Positions 18,433 through 27,650 of a stretch of 64,000 bases of DNA are shown here, in pieces. Origin of the DNA: Actinomycetales bacterium. Lineage in GTDB: Bacteria; Actinomycetota; Actinomycetes; Actinomycetales; Cellulomonadaceae. The stretch covers positions 124,001 through 188,000 of the forward strand of contig JAHLLI010000008.1 in NCBI GenBank assembly GCA_020444245.1, given 5' to 3'. Each line of letters starts with the position of its first letter. The stretch's first letter is position 1. Both the position numbers and the translations under genes were made by a program. The notes under the pieces are model-generated. The model did not search any database. It was not told where the DNA came from and saw nothing but the letters and a program-made list of their open reading frames with translations.

Positions 18433-20901
18433 ATGCGCTACGGGCACTTCGACGACGAGACCCGCGAGTACGTCATCACGACGCCGCACACCCCGGCCCC
18501 ATGGATCAACTACCTGGGGTCGCAGCGGTTCTTCTCCCTGATCTCCCACCTGGGCGGCGGCTACTCGTTCTACCGCGACGCCCGGATGCGCCGCCTGACC
18601 CGCTACCGGTACAACAACATCCCCGCCGACGCGGGCGGCCGGTACTTCTACGTGCACGACGCCGGTGACGTCTGGACCCCCACCTGGCTGCCGGTCAAGG
18701 CGGACCTCGACCACTTCGAGACCCGGCACGGCCTGGGCTACACGCGGATCACCGGTGAGCGAGGCGGGCTCCGGGTCGAGCAGCTGCACTTCGTGCCGGT
18801 CGACACCGACGCGGAGATCGCGAAGATCACGGTCACCAACACGTCCGACGTGACCAAGACGCCGACGCTGCTGTCCTTCGTCGAGTTCGCGCTCTGGAAC
18901 GCCCAGGACGACCAGACCAACTACCAGCGCAACCTGTCGATCGGCGAGGTCGAGGTCGAGCAGGACGGCCCGTACGGCTCGGCGATCTACCACCGGACCG
19001 AGTACCGCGAGCGCCGGGACCACTTCGCGGTGCACGCCGTCAACGCCCGCGCCGAGGGCTTCGACACCGACCGGGACACCTTCGTCGGGCCGTACAACGG
19101 GCTGGGCGAGACGACGGTGCCGCGCGTCGGTGCGTCGGCCGGCTCGGTGGCCTCGGGCTGGTACCCGATCGGGTCGCTGAGCGTGCGCCCGACCCTCGCG
19201 CCGGGGGAGTCGGCGACCTACACGTTCGTCCTCGGGTACCTGGAGAATCCGGTCGACGCGAAGTGGGCGGACGACGCGCACCAGGTGGTCAACAAGGCCC
19301 CGGCGCACGCGCTGCTGTCCCGGTTCGCCACCACCGAGCAGACCGACGCGGCCTTCGCCGAGCTCCAGCGGTACTGGACCGAGCTGCTGTCCACGTACTC
19401 GGTGACCTCGACGGACCCGAAGCTGGACCGGATGGTCAACGTCTGGAACCAGTACCAGTGCATGGTCACGTTCAACATGTCGCGCTCCGCGTCGTACTTC
19501 GAGACCGGGATCGGGCGCGGGATGGGCTTCCGGGACTCGACCCAGGACCTGCTGGGCTTCGTGCACCTGGTGCCCGAGCGGGCCCGCGAGCGGATCCTCG
19601 ACATCGCGGCCACCCAGCTGCCCGACGGGTCGGCGTACCACCAGTACCAGCCGCTGACGAAGCGCGGGAACCACGACCTGGGCTCGGGCTTCAACGACGA
19701 CCCGATGTGGCTCGTCGCAGGCGTGGCCGCCTACCTCAAGGAGACCGGGGACCTCGCGGTCCTCGACGAGCAGGTGCCGTTCGACAACGACGACGCCCTG
19801 GCGGCGCCGCTGTTCGAGCACCTGAGCCGCTCCTTCCGGTTCGTCACCGACCACCTGGGCCCGCACGGGCTGCCGCTGATCGGGCGGGCGGACTGGAACG
19901 ACTGCCTCAACCTCAACTGCTTCTCCACCGAGCCCGGCGAGTCGTTCCAGACCACGGAGAACCAGCCCGGCGGGGCCGCGGAGTCGCTGTTCATCGCCAC
20001 ACAGTTCGTGCTCTACGGCGAGCAGTACGCGCAGATCGCCGAGCGCCACGGGCAGCCGCGGATCGCCGCGGCCGCGCGCGAGGAGGTCGACCGGATGCGC
20101 CGGGCCGTGCTCGAGCACGGCTGGGACGGGCGCTGGTTCCTGCGGGCCTACGACTACTACGGGCACAAGGTCGGCACCGACGAGGACACCGAGGGCAAGA
20201 TCTGGATCGAGCCGCAGGGTTTCGCGGTCATGGCGGGCATCGGCACCGACCGGCCCGCGGAGGGCGGTCCCTCCGTCGCGGAGACCGCGCTCGAGTCGGT
20301 CAACGAGCTGTTGGCCACGCCGCACGGGATGGTGCTCCAGTACCCGGCCTACACCACGTACCGGATCGAGCTTGGCGAGGTGTCCAGCTACCCGCCGGGG
20401 TACAAGGAGAACGGCGGCATCTTCTGCCACAACAACCCGTGGGTGATCATCGGTGAGACCGTGCTCGGCCACGGCGCGCGCGCGTTCGACTACTACCGTC
20501 GGATCGCGCCCGCCTACCGGGAGGAGATCTCCGACGTGCACCGCCAGGAGCCGTACGTCTACGCCCAGATGATCGCGGGCAAGGAGGCGGTGCGGCACGG
20601 CGAGGCGAAGAACTCCTGGCTCACCGGGACGGCGGCGTGGAACTTCGTCGCGATCAGCCAGCACCTGCTCGGCGTGCGGCCGGACTGGGACGGGCTCGTC
20701 GTCGACCCGCAGATCGGCCCGGACGTACCGGAGTTCACGGTGCGGCGCGTGGCACGCGGGGCCACCTACGAGATCACGGTGCGCAACTCCGGCGCCGACG
20801 GTGCGCGGGCCCGGCTGACCGTCGACGGCCACCCGGTGGAGGGCCGCACCGTGCCGTACGCTCCGGCCGGCGCCGTGGTGCGGGTGGAGGCGGTGCTCTG
20901 A
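18433..20901 (+). CDS. cbp: Cellobiose phosphorylase, GH94
   Basis: MRYGHFDDETREYVITTPHTPAPWINYLGSQRFFSLISHLGGGYSFYRDARMRRLTRYRYNN...; strong recall to Cellulomonas cellobiose phosphorylases along the full length. Confidence 0.97.
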   Translation: MRYGHFDDETREYVITTPHTPAPWINYLGSQRFFSLISHLGGGYSFYRDARMRRLTRYRYNNIPADAGGRYFYVHDAGDVWTPTWLPVKADLDHFETRHGLGYTRITGERGGLRVEQLHFVPVDTDAEIAKITVTNTSDVTKTPTLLSFVEFALWNAQDDQTNYQRNLSIGEVEVEQDGPYGSAIYHRTEYRERRDHFAVHAVNARAEGFDTDRDTFVGPYNGLGETTVPRVGASAGSVASGWYPIGSLSVRPTLAPGESATYTFVLGYLENPVDAKWADDAHQVVNKAPAHALLSRFATTEQTDAAFAELQRYWTELLSTYSVTSTDPKLDRMVNVWNQYQCMVTFNMSRSASYFETGIGRGMGFRDSTQDLLGFVHLVPERARERILDIAATQLPDGSAYHQYQPLTKRGNHDLGSGFNDDPMWLVAGVAAYLKETGDLAVLDEQVPFDNDDALAAPLFEHLSRSFRFVTDHLGPHGLPLIGRADWNDCLNLNCFSTEPGESFQTTENQPGGAAESLFIATQFVLYGEQYAQIAERHGQPRIAAAAREEVDRMRRAVLEHGWDGRWFLRAYDYYGHKVGTDEDTEGKIWIEPQGFAVMAGIGTDRPAEGGPSVAETALESVNELLATPHGMVLQYPAYTTYRIELGEVSSYPPGYKENGGIFCHNNPWVIIGETVLGHGARAFDYYRRIAPAYREEISDVHRQEPYVYAQMIAGKEAVRHGEAKNSWLTGTAAWNFVAISQHLLGVRPDWDGLVVDPQIGPDVPEFTVRRVARGATYEITVRNSGADGARARLTVDGHPVEGRTVPYAPAGAVVRVEAVL

Positions 20902-20948
20902 GCGGTCGGTGGGGCGGGTAGTTGCGGACCTCGCCCCGCCGACACAGA

Positions 20949-20982
20949 ACGCGGGCCCCTCCCGATCGGGAGGGGCCCGCGT
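20949..20982. terminator. Bidirectional terminator
   Basis: 34-bp perfect palindrome ACGCGGGCCCCTCCCGATCGGGAGGGGCCCGCGT between convergent genes. Confidence 0.85.
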
Positions 20983-20998
20983 GCTGCGTCCCGGACGG

Positions 20999-21970
20999 TC
21001 AGGTCGCCGCGAGGATGTCGACCACGAAGATCAGCGTGGAGTTGGCCGGGATGGTGCCCTGCTCGGTGTCGCCGTAGCCCAGGCTCGGCGGGATGACCAG
21101 CAGCACCTGGCTGCCCACGGTCTGGCCGACCAGGCCCTGGTCCCAGCCCTGGATGACCGAGCCCGAGCCGATCTGGGTCTGGAACGGGTTCTTGCCCCAC
21201 GACGAGTCGAACTCGGTGCCGTCCCACAGCCAGCCGGAGTACTCGACGGTGATCGTGTCGCCGGACTTGACCTCGGCCCCGGCGCCCTTGATCAGGGTCT
21301 GGGTCACCAGGTCGGTGGGCTCGGTGGTGCCGGCGGGGACCGAGATCGAAGGAGTCCCGTCGGCGGCGAGGGTGACCACCGGCAGGCCGGCCGGCGGGGT
21401 GACCGCCGTGCCCTCGGCGCGCAGCGGGACGTTCTCGAACGCCTCGAGCACCATGACGCTGGACGGGCTGGCCTCCGCGGTCGAGGTAGCGGCGGTGCCG
21501 GGCAGCGCGACCACGATGCGGGAGCCGAGCGGCGCGCCGACCAGGGCGTTGACCAGCGGTTCGAACACCGGGTCGAGTCCCGTCAGCGGGATCACCTCGG
21601 GGGTCTTGTCGTCCCAGGTGGAGCCGACCATCGAGCCGTCGTCCCCGCTGAACAGCGCGTAGTTCACCTTGACCATGGCGCCGGCCGGGATCGGTTCCCC
21701 GGTGCCCTTCGTGTCCACCTTGGCCACCGTCGCGCCCACCGACAGCGGGGTGTCGAAGGTCACGGTCGGGGTGGCGCCCGGGTCGCCGCTGACCTGGATC
21801 GCGTCGAGGGTGGCGAGGTCCGCGGCGGAGGCGGTGGCCGTTGCGGTGTCGGTCGACGACGGTGTGCTCGCCGAGGTGCTGGGTGCCGCGGAGCCTCCGG
21901 AGCAGGCCGCCAGGAGGCCGGCGGGCAGGGCGAGGGTCGCGGCGAGCAGGAGGGTGGCCGGTCGGCGCAC
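20999..21970 (-). CDS. FKBP-type peptidyl-prolyl isomerase, lipoprotein, two FKBP-like domains
   Basis: Lipobox LLAAC; C-terminal [59 protein letters not shown]. Confidence 0.93.
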   Translation of the reverse strand: MRRPATLLLAATLALPAGLLAACSGGSAAPSTSASTPSSTDTATATASAADLATLDAIQVSGDPGATPTVTFDTPLSVGATVAKVDTKGTGEPIPAGAMVKVNYALFSGDDGSMVGSTWDDKTPEVIPLTGLDPVFEPLVNALVGAPLGSRIVVALPGTAATSTAEASPSSVMVLEAFENVPLRAEGTAVTPPAGLPVVTLAADGTPSISVPAGTTEPTDLVTQTLIKGAGAEVKSGDTITVEYSGWLWDGTEFDSSWGKNPFQTQIGSGSVIQGWDQGLVGQTVGSQVLLVIPPSLGYGDTEQGTIPANSTLIFVVDILAAT

Positions 21971-22098
21971 AGCGGGGTCCTTCGACGTGGTTGCCGGGCC
22001 CGGGCCCGGTCGCCCGCGCGGGTGCGGGCCGTGGCGAGGATACGTGCTCGGCCTGTGCGGCGGGTCACGGGCGTGTGGCGATGGCGTGGAGATCGGGC

Positions 22099-22140
22099 TT
22101 GACGTGTCGCGGCGAGGCCGATACTTTGGGACTAAATAAA
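22099..22140 (+). promoter_or_regulatory. Promoter/operator of the ROK gene
   Basis: TTGACG at 22099-22104, TACTTT at 22123-22128; AT-rich ACTTTGGGACTAAATAAAG stretch overlapping/after the -10. Confidence 0.5.
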
Positions 22141-22143
22141 GCC

Positions 22144-23370
22144 ATGAACAAAGGAGTGATGGTGCCGGCACAGCCCGCCCGTGGGGACCTCGTCCCGTCG
22201 GCCGTCCTCGGCCTGCTGGGGACCCGCGGCCCGCTGTCCCGGGCGCAGATCGCTCGTGAGCTCGGCATCAGCCCCGCGACGGTCACGCAGACCACCAAGG
22301 CACTCATCGGCCGGGGCCTCGTCGAGGAGTTGGAGCAGGTCCCCTCGCTCGGCGGGCGCCCCGCCCGGCTGCTCGGCCTGGTCGCCATGGCGGCCGGTGC
22401 GATCGGCGCCAAGGTCACAGCCGACCACGTCGCCGTGGTCCACGTGACGCTGTCCGGCGATGTCACCCACTCCAGCGTCCACCCGTTCGACCCGGATGCC
22501 CCCGAGGCGCTCGACGCGCTCGCCGCGGTCCTGCGCACCGCTGTCGAGAGCTTCGACGGCCACCTGCTCGGCGTCGGGATCGGCATCCCGGGCGCCACCG
22601 ACAGCCAGGCCAGCGGGAACGTCGAGGCGCCGACCCTCGGCTGGGGCGACGTGCGGCTCGGGCGGATCATGCGCGCCGCACTCGGCGTGCCGGTGCTGGT
22701 GGAGAACGACGTCAACACGCTCGCCGTGGCCGAGCGGGTCTACGGCATCGGCCGAGAGCACAGCTCCTACCTCGTCGCCACGATCGGGCGCGGCGTCGGG
22801 TGCGGCATCGTCATCGACGGCGCCCTGTACCGAGGCGCGTTCGGCGGCGCGGGCGAGATCGGGCACATCCCGATGTCCGACGACGGACCGGTGTGCGGCT
22901 GCGGCAACCGAGGCTGTCTGGAGGCATACATCGGCCAGTCGGCGCTCGAGCGGCTCGCGGTCGAACGCGGCGTCGTCGACCCGGGCGGGTCCGTCCAGGA
23001 GCTCCAGGCGCGGGCCGACGCGGGCGACGCCGGGGCCCGGGCGCTGTACGCCGAGGCCGGAGCGATGCTCGGCCGGGCGCTGGCGGGCGTGGTGCACACC
23101 ACCGATCCCGAGGCCGTGGTGCTGCTCGGCGAGGGCGTCGCGGCGTGGCTGCACTGGGAGCCCGGGTTCGCCGGTGCCTTCCGGCGCCATCTCATGCCCA
23201 GCAGGCGCGACACGCGGTTCGTCGTGGAGACCTGGGACGAGGACAAGTGGGCCCTGGGCGCAGCTGCGCTCGTGCTCGCCTCGCCGTTCGACCACACCGG
23301 CGCCACCGGGGACCAGGGTCTGCTGGTCCGCGAACGCCTGCACACCGGCCCCGTGGCGGTAGCGCCGTGA
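22144..23370 (+). CDS. ROK family transcriptional regulator
   Basis: [77 protein letters not shown] zinc motif. Start may be 22159/22162. Confidence 0.93.
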   Translation: MNKGVMVPAQPARGDLVPSAVLGLLGTRGPLSRAQIARELGISPATVTQTTKALIGRGLVEELEQVPSLGGRPARLLGLVAMAAGAIGAKVTADHVAVVHVTLSGDVTHSSVHPFDPDAPEALDALAAVLRTAVESFDGHLLGVGIGIPGATDSQASGNVEAPTLGWGDVRLGRIMRAALGVPVLVENDVNTLAVAERVYGIGREHSSYLVATIGRGVGCGIVIDGALYRGAFGGAGEIGHIPMSDDGPVCGCGNRGCLEAYIGQSALERLAVERGVVDPGGSVQELQARADAGDAGARALYAEAGAMLGRALAGVVHTTDPEAVVLLGEGVAAWLHWEPGFAGAFRRHLMPSRRDTRFVVETWDEDKWALGAAALVLASPFDHTGATGDQGLLVRERLHTGPVAVAP

Positions 23371-24311
23371 CCCTCGCCCCCGAGCGTGCGAAGGCCGCCC
23401 CGATGCGTGCCACGGGCCGGCGCCAGGCGTCGCGCACCGTGGCGAGGCGTCGCGCCAGGTGGTGGGCCCTGGCGTTCCTGCTGCCCAGCGCCGTGCCGCT
23501 CGTCCTCTTCTTCTACGTCCCCATGGTCCGGGCCGGCTGGATCAGCCTGCACGAGTGGAACCTCATCTCGCCGATGCGGTGGGCGGGCCTGGACAACTTC
23601 CGCGCGGTGCTCGGCGACCCGACCACCGCGGCGGTGTTCTGGCACACCGTCCAGTACGTCCTCGGCTACCTGCCGCTCGTGCTCGTCTTCGGGCTCGGCA
23701 TCGCCCTGGCGCTCAACCGCAGGCTCGCGGGCCGCGACCTGCTACGCGGCGTGTACTTCCTGCCGGTGATCACCAGCTGGATCGCCGTGGCCGTGGTGTG
23801 GCGCTGGCTGCTCAACCCGACGGTGGGCGTGGTCAACCAGGTCCTCGCGTGGTTCGGCATCGACGGGCCCGGCTGGTGGGCCGACCCCACCTGGGCGATG
23901 GCCTCGATCGTCCTCGCCTCGGCGTGGAAGGACGTCGGCTTCGTGATGATCATCCTGCTGGCCGGGCTGCAGTCCATCCCGGCCGAGGTCAACGAGGCGG
24001 CCGTGCTGGACGGCGCCGGTCCGTGGCGGCGGCTCTGGTCGATCACGCTGCCGCTGCTGTCGCCGTCGGTGTTCTTCGTCGTGGTGATCTCGCTGATCAA
24101 CGGCTTCCAGGTGTTCGACCAGGTCTACGCGATGACCGAGGGCGGCCCCGGAGGGGCGACCCAGGTCGTCGTCCAGCAGGTCTACGACCTCACCTTCCGC
24201 TACGGGCAGGCGGGCAGCGGCGCCGCGCTCTCACTCCTGCTGTTCGCGGTGATCATGGCGGTCACCGTGGTCCAGCTCTGGGGCCAGCGCAAGTGGGTGC
24301 ACGATGCCTAG
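23367..24311 (+). CDS. Sugar ABC transporter permease (MalF-like)
   Basis: GTGA overlap with the ROK stop; [28 protein letters not shown] loop. Confidence 0.94.
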   Translation: MTLAPERAKAAPMRATGRRQASRTVARRRARWWALAFLLPSAVPLVLFFYVPMVRAGWISLHEWNLISPMRWAGLDNFRAVLGDPTTAAVFWHTVQYVLGYLPLVLVFGLGIALALNRRLAGRDLLRGVYFLPVITSWIAVAVVWRWLLNPTVGVVNQVLAWFGIDGPGWWADPTWAMASIVLASAWKDVGFVMIILLAGLQSIPAEVNEAAVLDGAGPWRRLWSITLPLLSPSVFFVVVISLINGFQVFDQVYAMTEGGPGGATQVVVQQVYDLTFRYGQAGSGAALSLLLFAVIMAVTVVQLWGQRKWVHDA

Positions 24312-25125
24312 GGCCACTGGTGTGCGTAGCTGGGTGCTGTGGCTCGTGGTCGCCGCGGGCGCCCTCGTGATGCTCTTCCCCTTCTGGTGGACGCTCGTCT
24401 CGTCGCTGACCGACCAGACCGCGCTGGGACAGAGCCCGTCGCTGATCCCCGACAACCCGACGATGTCGGCCTACCGAGAGCTCTTCTCGCGCACGCCCTT
24501 CGCACGGGTCGTGCTCAACTCGCTCGGGCTGGCACTGGCGACGGTCGTGATCCAGATCGCGACCAGCTCGCTGGCCGCCTACGCGTTCTCGCGCCTGGAG
24601 TTCCGGGGCCGCCCGGTCGTCTTCGCGGCGTACCTCGCCACGATGATGATCCCGATGCAGGTGCTGCTGGTGCCGCTCTTCGTGCAGATGAAGAGCTGGG
24701 GCCTGGTCGACACCTACCTCGGGGTCCTCCTGCCCTCGACCGTCTCGGCGTTCGGCGTGTTCCTGCTCCGTCAGGCGATGAACGCCGTTCCGCGTGAGCT
24801 CGACGAGGCCGCCACCATCGACGGTGCGGGCCACCTGCGGATCTTCGCCCGGGTGGTCATGCCTCTGATCCGGCCGGCGATCGCGACCTTCGCGGTCCTG
24901 TCGTTCATGAGCTCGTGGAACGCATTCCTCTGGCCGCTGGTCATCCTGCGCTCGGAGGAGCTGCGCACGCTCCCGCTCGCCCTCGCTTCCCTGGTCGGTC
25001 AGTACGCGACCGACTGGAACGTCCTGATGGCCGGGTCGGTGGTCTCGATCCTGCCGATGCTCGCGCTCTACATCCTCGCGCAGCGTCACGTCGTGGCCGG
25101 CATCGCCGGCACCGGACTGAAGTAG
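24304..25125 (+). CDS. Sugar ABC transporter permease (MalG-like)
   Basis: ELDEAATIDGAGHLRIFARVVMPLIRPAI EAA loop; SSWNAFLWPLVIL. Confidence 0.94.
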   Translation: MPRATGVRSWVLWLVVAAGALVMLFPFWWTLVSSLTDQTALGQSPSLIPDNPTMSAYRELFSRTPFARVVLNSLGLALATVVIQIATSSLAAYAFSRLEFRGRPVVFAAYLATMMIPMQVLLVPLFVQMKSWGLVDTYLGVLLPSTVSAFGVFLLRQAMNAVPRELDEAATIDGAGHLRIFARVVMPLIRPAIATFAVLSFMSSWNAFLWPLVILRSEELRTLPLALASLVGQYATDWNVLMAGSVVSILPMLALYILAQRHVVAGIAGTGLK

Positions 25126-25156
25126 CCCGTCCCCACCCGATCGAAGGAGATCTGTC

Positions 25157-26428
25157 ATGCGACACCACGTCCGTGCCTCGGCTGCCCTTGCGGCCGTAGC
25201 CGCCCTAGCCCTGGCCGGGTGCTCGGGCGGGACCTCGTCGGACCCCACGTCCGGCGCCAGCTCCGACGCCGGCGGCGAGCCGGTGACCATCACCTACTCG
25301 AACTTCATCTCCAACGGCGGCAACGAGGACAACCTCGCGACCATCGTGGACGCGTTCGAGAAGGAGAACCCCGACATCACCGTGGACGTGCAGACGCTGC
25401 CGTACACGGACTACTTCACCGCCCTGCAGACCGACCTCGCCGGCGGCACGGTCGCGGACGTGTTCGACATGGAGTACTCGGGCTACGCGGCGCTGCAGCA
25501 GTCCGGTGTGCTCGCCCAGCTCGATGGGGTGGACGGCTCGAAGTACGCGACCTCGCTGCTCGACGCGTACCAGACCGACGGTGCGCAGTACGCCCTGCCG
25601 TCGTCGTTCTCCACCGTCGTGCTGTTCTACAACAAGGACCTGTTCGACGCGGCAGGCCTGGACTACCCGACCTCCGACTGGACCTGGGCCGACGAGAAGG
25701 CGGCGGCGGAGAAGCTGACCGACACCGCGGCCGGGGTCTGGGGCGACTACCAGCCGATCGGCTACCACGAGTACTTCAAGACCGTGGCGCAGGCGGGCGG
25801 CCAGTTCCTCTCCGACGACGGCTCGTCGACGGCGTTCAACTCGCCCGAGGGTCTCGCGGCCGCGAGCTGGTTGGTCGACAAGTCCGGAACGGTCATGCCG
25901 ACCGCCGAGCAGGGTGCCGGCACCGCCGACTTCGACACCAACCTCTTCACCTCCGGCAAGCTCGCGATGTGGCACACCGGGATCTGGATGTTCGGCGTCG
26001 TCGGCGAGCAGGACTTCGCCTGGGATGTCGCCGTCGAGCCGGGTGACACCCAGAAGGCCAGCGTGCTGTTCTCCAACGGCGTCGGCGTCTCGGCGACCTC
26101 CGAGCACAAGGCGGCCGCGCAGAAGTGGGCCGAGTTCCTGACCTCGTCCAGCACCATGGCCGACGTGCGGATCAAGGGCGGTTGGGAGCTGCCGCCGATC
26201 TCCGACCAGACCGCGCTGCAGGGCTACCTCACCCAGGGCACGCCGGACAACCGTCAGGCGGTGTTCGACTCGCTCGACGCCACCGTGCTGCCGCCGTCGA
26301 TCGGCGACAACCAGGCCCAGATGCAGGACATCGTCACGGAGAAGCTCGGCGAGGCCGCGGCCGGCCGGATGAGCGTGCAGGACGCGCTCGACCAGGCCCA
26401 GGCGGCAGTCGACAAGCTGCTCAAGTGA
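25157..26428 (+). CDS. Sugar ABC transporter substrate-binding lipoprotein
   Basis: Lipobox LAGC; SBP family 1 layout. Confidence 0.94.
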   Translation: MRHHVRASAALAAVAALALAGCSGGTSSDPTSGASSDAGGEPVTITYSNFISNGGNEDNLATIVDAFEKENPDITVDVQTLPYTDYFTALQTDLAGGTVADVFDMEYSGYAALQQSGVLAQLDGVDGSKYATSLLDAYQTDGAQYALPSSFSTVVLFYNKDLFDAAGLDYPTSDWTWADEKAAAEKLTDTAAGVWGDYQPIGYHEYFKTVAQAGGQFLSDDGSSTAFNSPEGLAAASWLVDKSGTVMPTAEQGAGTADFDTNLFTSGKLAMWHTGIWMFGVVGEQDFAWDVAVEPGDTQKASVLFSNGVGVSATSEHKAAAQKWAEFLTSSSTMADVRIKGGWELPPISDQTALQGYLTQGTPDNRQAVFDSLDATVLPPSIGDNQAQMQDIVTEKLGEAAAGRMSVQDALDQAQAAVDKLLK

Positions 26429-26433
26429 GTCCC

Positions 26434-26473
26434 GTGGTGGGGGTGGCCGACATCCCTGCGCCACCCCCACCAC
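26434..26473. promoter_or_regulatory. Strong intercistronic hairpin after the SBP gene
   Basis: GTGGTGGGGGTGGC - 12 nt - GCCACCCCCACCAC, perfect 14-bp stem between the SBP stop and the GH15 start. Confidence 0.75.
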
Positions 26474-26494
26474 CGCCTGCGAAAGGCCTGACGA

Positions 26495-27586
26495 ATGAGT
26501 GACCTCGGTGACCTGGCGCGCCGCTCGACGGAGCTGATCAGTACCCTCCAGCAGCCCTCCGGCGCCTACCCGGCCAGCCCGACGTTCTCGGCGTACCGCG
26601 GGTACTGCTGGTTCCGCGACGGCTCGTTCATCGCCGACGGCATGTCCGCGGCGGGCGAGGACGGGTCGGCGGACCGTTTCCACGACTGGTGCGCCCGGAC
26701 GCTCGAGACCCAGCGAGGCCGGGTCGAGTCCGTGGTCGCGCTCGTGCACTCGGGGCGCCCCGCCCCGCCCGCCCAGATGCTGCCCGCGCGGTTCGCCTTC
26801 GACGGCGGCGTGGGCGCCGACCCCTGGTGGGACTTCCAGCTGGACGGCTACGGCACCTGGCTGTGGGCGGTGACCGCGCACGCCCGGCGGCACGACCGCG
26901 ACCTGGCGCGCTGGGCCGGCGCGATCACGCTGGTCGTGGACTACCTCGTCGCCTCGTGGGAACGGCCGTGCTTCGACTGGTGGGAGGAGCACGACGAGCA
27001 GGTGCACACCTCCACGCTCGGGTGCGTGGGGGCCGGGCTCGAGGCAGTCCTTCGCGCCGGCGTGCTCGACGCGCGCCGGGCCGAGGCGGCGGGTGCGGCC
27101 GCCGCCGGCATCCGTGCGCTCGTGGCCGAGCGCGCCACCACCGAGGGGCGCCTGACCAAGTGGCTCGGGCGGAGCGACGTGGACGGGTCCCTGACCGCCC
27201 TGGTCGCACCGCTGGGCTGGCTGGACCCGGCCGGCCCGGTCGCCCAGCGGACCGTCGCCGAGGTGGAGCGCACCCTGACCTACGCGGGCGGGGTCCACCG
27301 GTTCGCCGACGACGTGTTCTACGGCGGCGGGCAGTGGCCGCTGCTCACGGGTTTCCTCGGGCTCGCTCGGCTCGCGGCAGGTGACCGGGCGGCCGCGATG
27401 GCGTCCCTGCGCTGGATGGCGTCGACCGCCACCGCCGACGGTGACCTGCCGGAGCAGGTCGACGGCCACCTGCTGGCCCCCGATCATCGGGAGCAGTGGG
27501 TAGAGCGGTGGGGACCGGTCGCCACGCCGCTGCTGTGGAGCCACGGGCAGTACCTGCGTCTGTGGCACGACCTCGGTCGGCCCTGA
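26495..27586 (+). CDS. GH15-like glucan hydrolase (short, about 363 aa, no signal peptide)
   Basis: PSGAYPASPTFSAYRGYCWFRDGSFIADGMSAAG; GTWLWAV; conserved (a/a)6 motifs. Confidence 0.8.
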   Translation: MSDLGDLARRSTELISTLQQPSGAYPASPTFSAYRGYCWFRDGSFIADGMSAAGEDGSADRFHDWCARTLETQRGRVESVVALVHSGRPAPPAQMLPARFAFDGGVGADPWWDFQLDGYGTWLWAVTAHARRHDRDLARWAGAITLVVDYLVASWERPCFDWWEEHDEQVHTSTLGCVGAGLEAVLRAGVLDARRAEAAGAAAAGIRALVAERATTEGRLTKWLGRSDVDGSLTALVAPLGWLDPAGPVAQRTVAEVERTLTYAGGVHRFADDVFYGGGQWPLLTGFLGLARLAAGDRAAAMASLRWMASTATADGDLPEQVDGHLLAPDHREQWVERWGPVATPLLWSHGQYLRLWHDLGRP

Positions 27587-27650
27587 GCCCGCCGCCCCCT
27601 TCCTCTCAAGCACCGTCCCGTCCCCTCGACCCGCGAGCCAGGAGCTCCCC

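Noticed and set aside
18337-20832. 831-aa minus-strand ORF
   Set aside because: Antisense of cellobiose phosphorylase.
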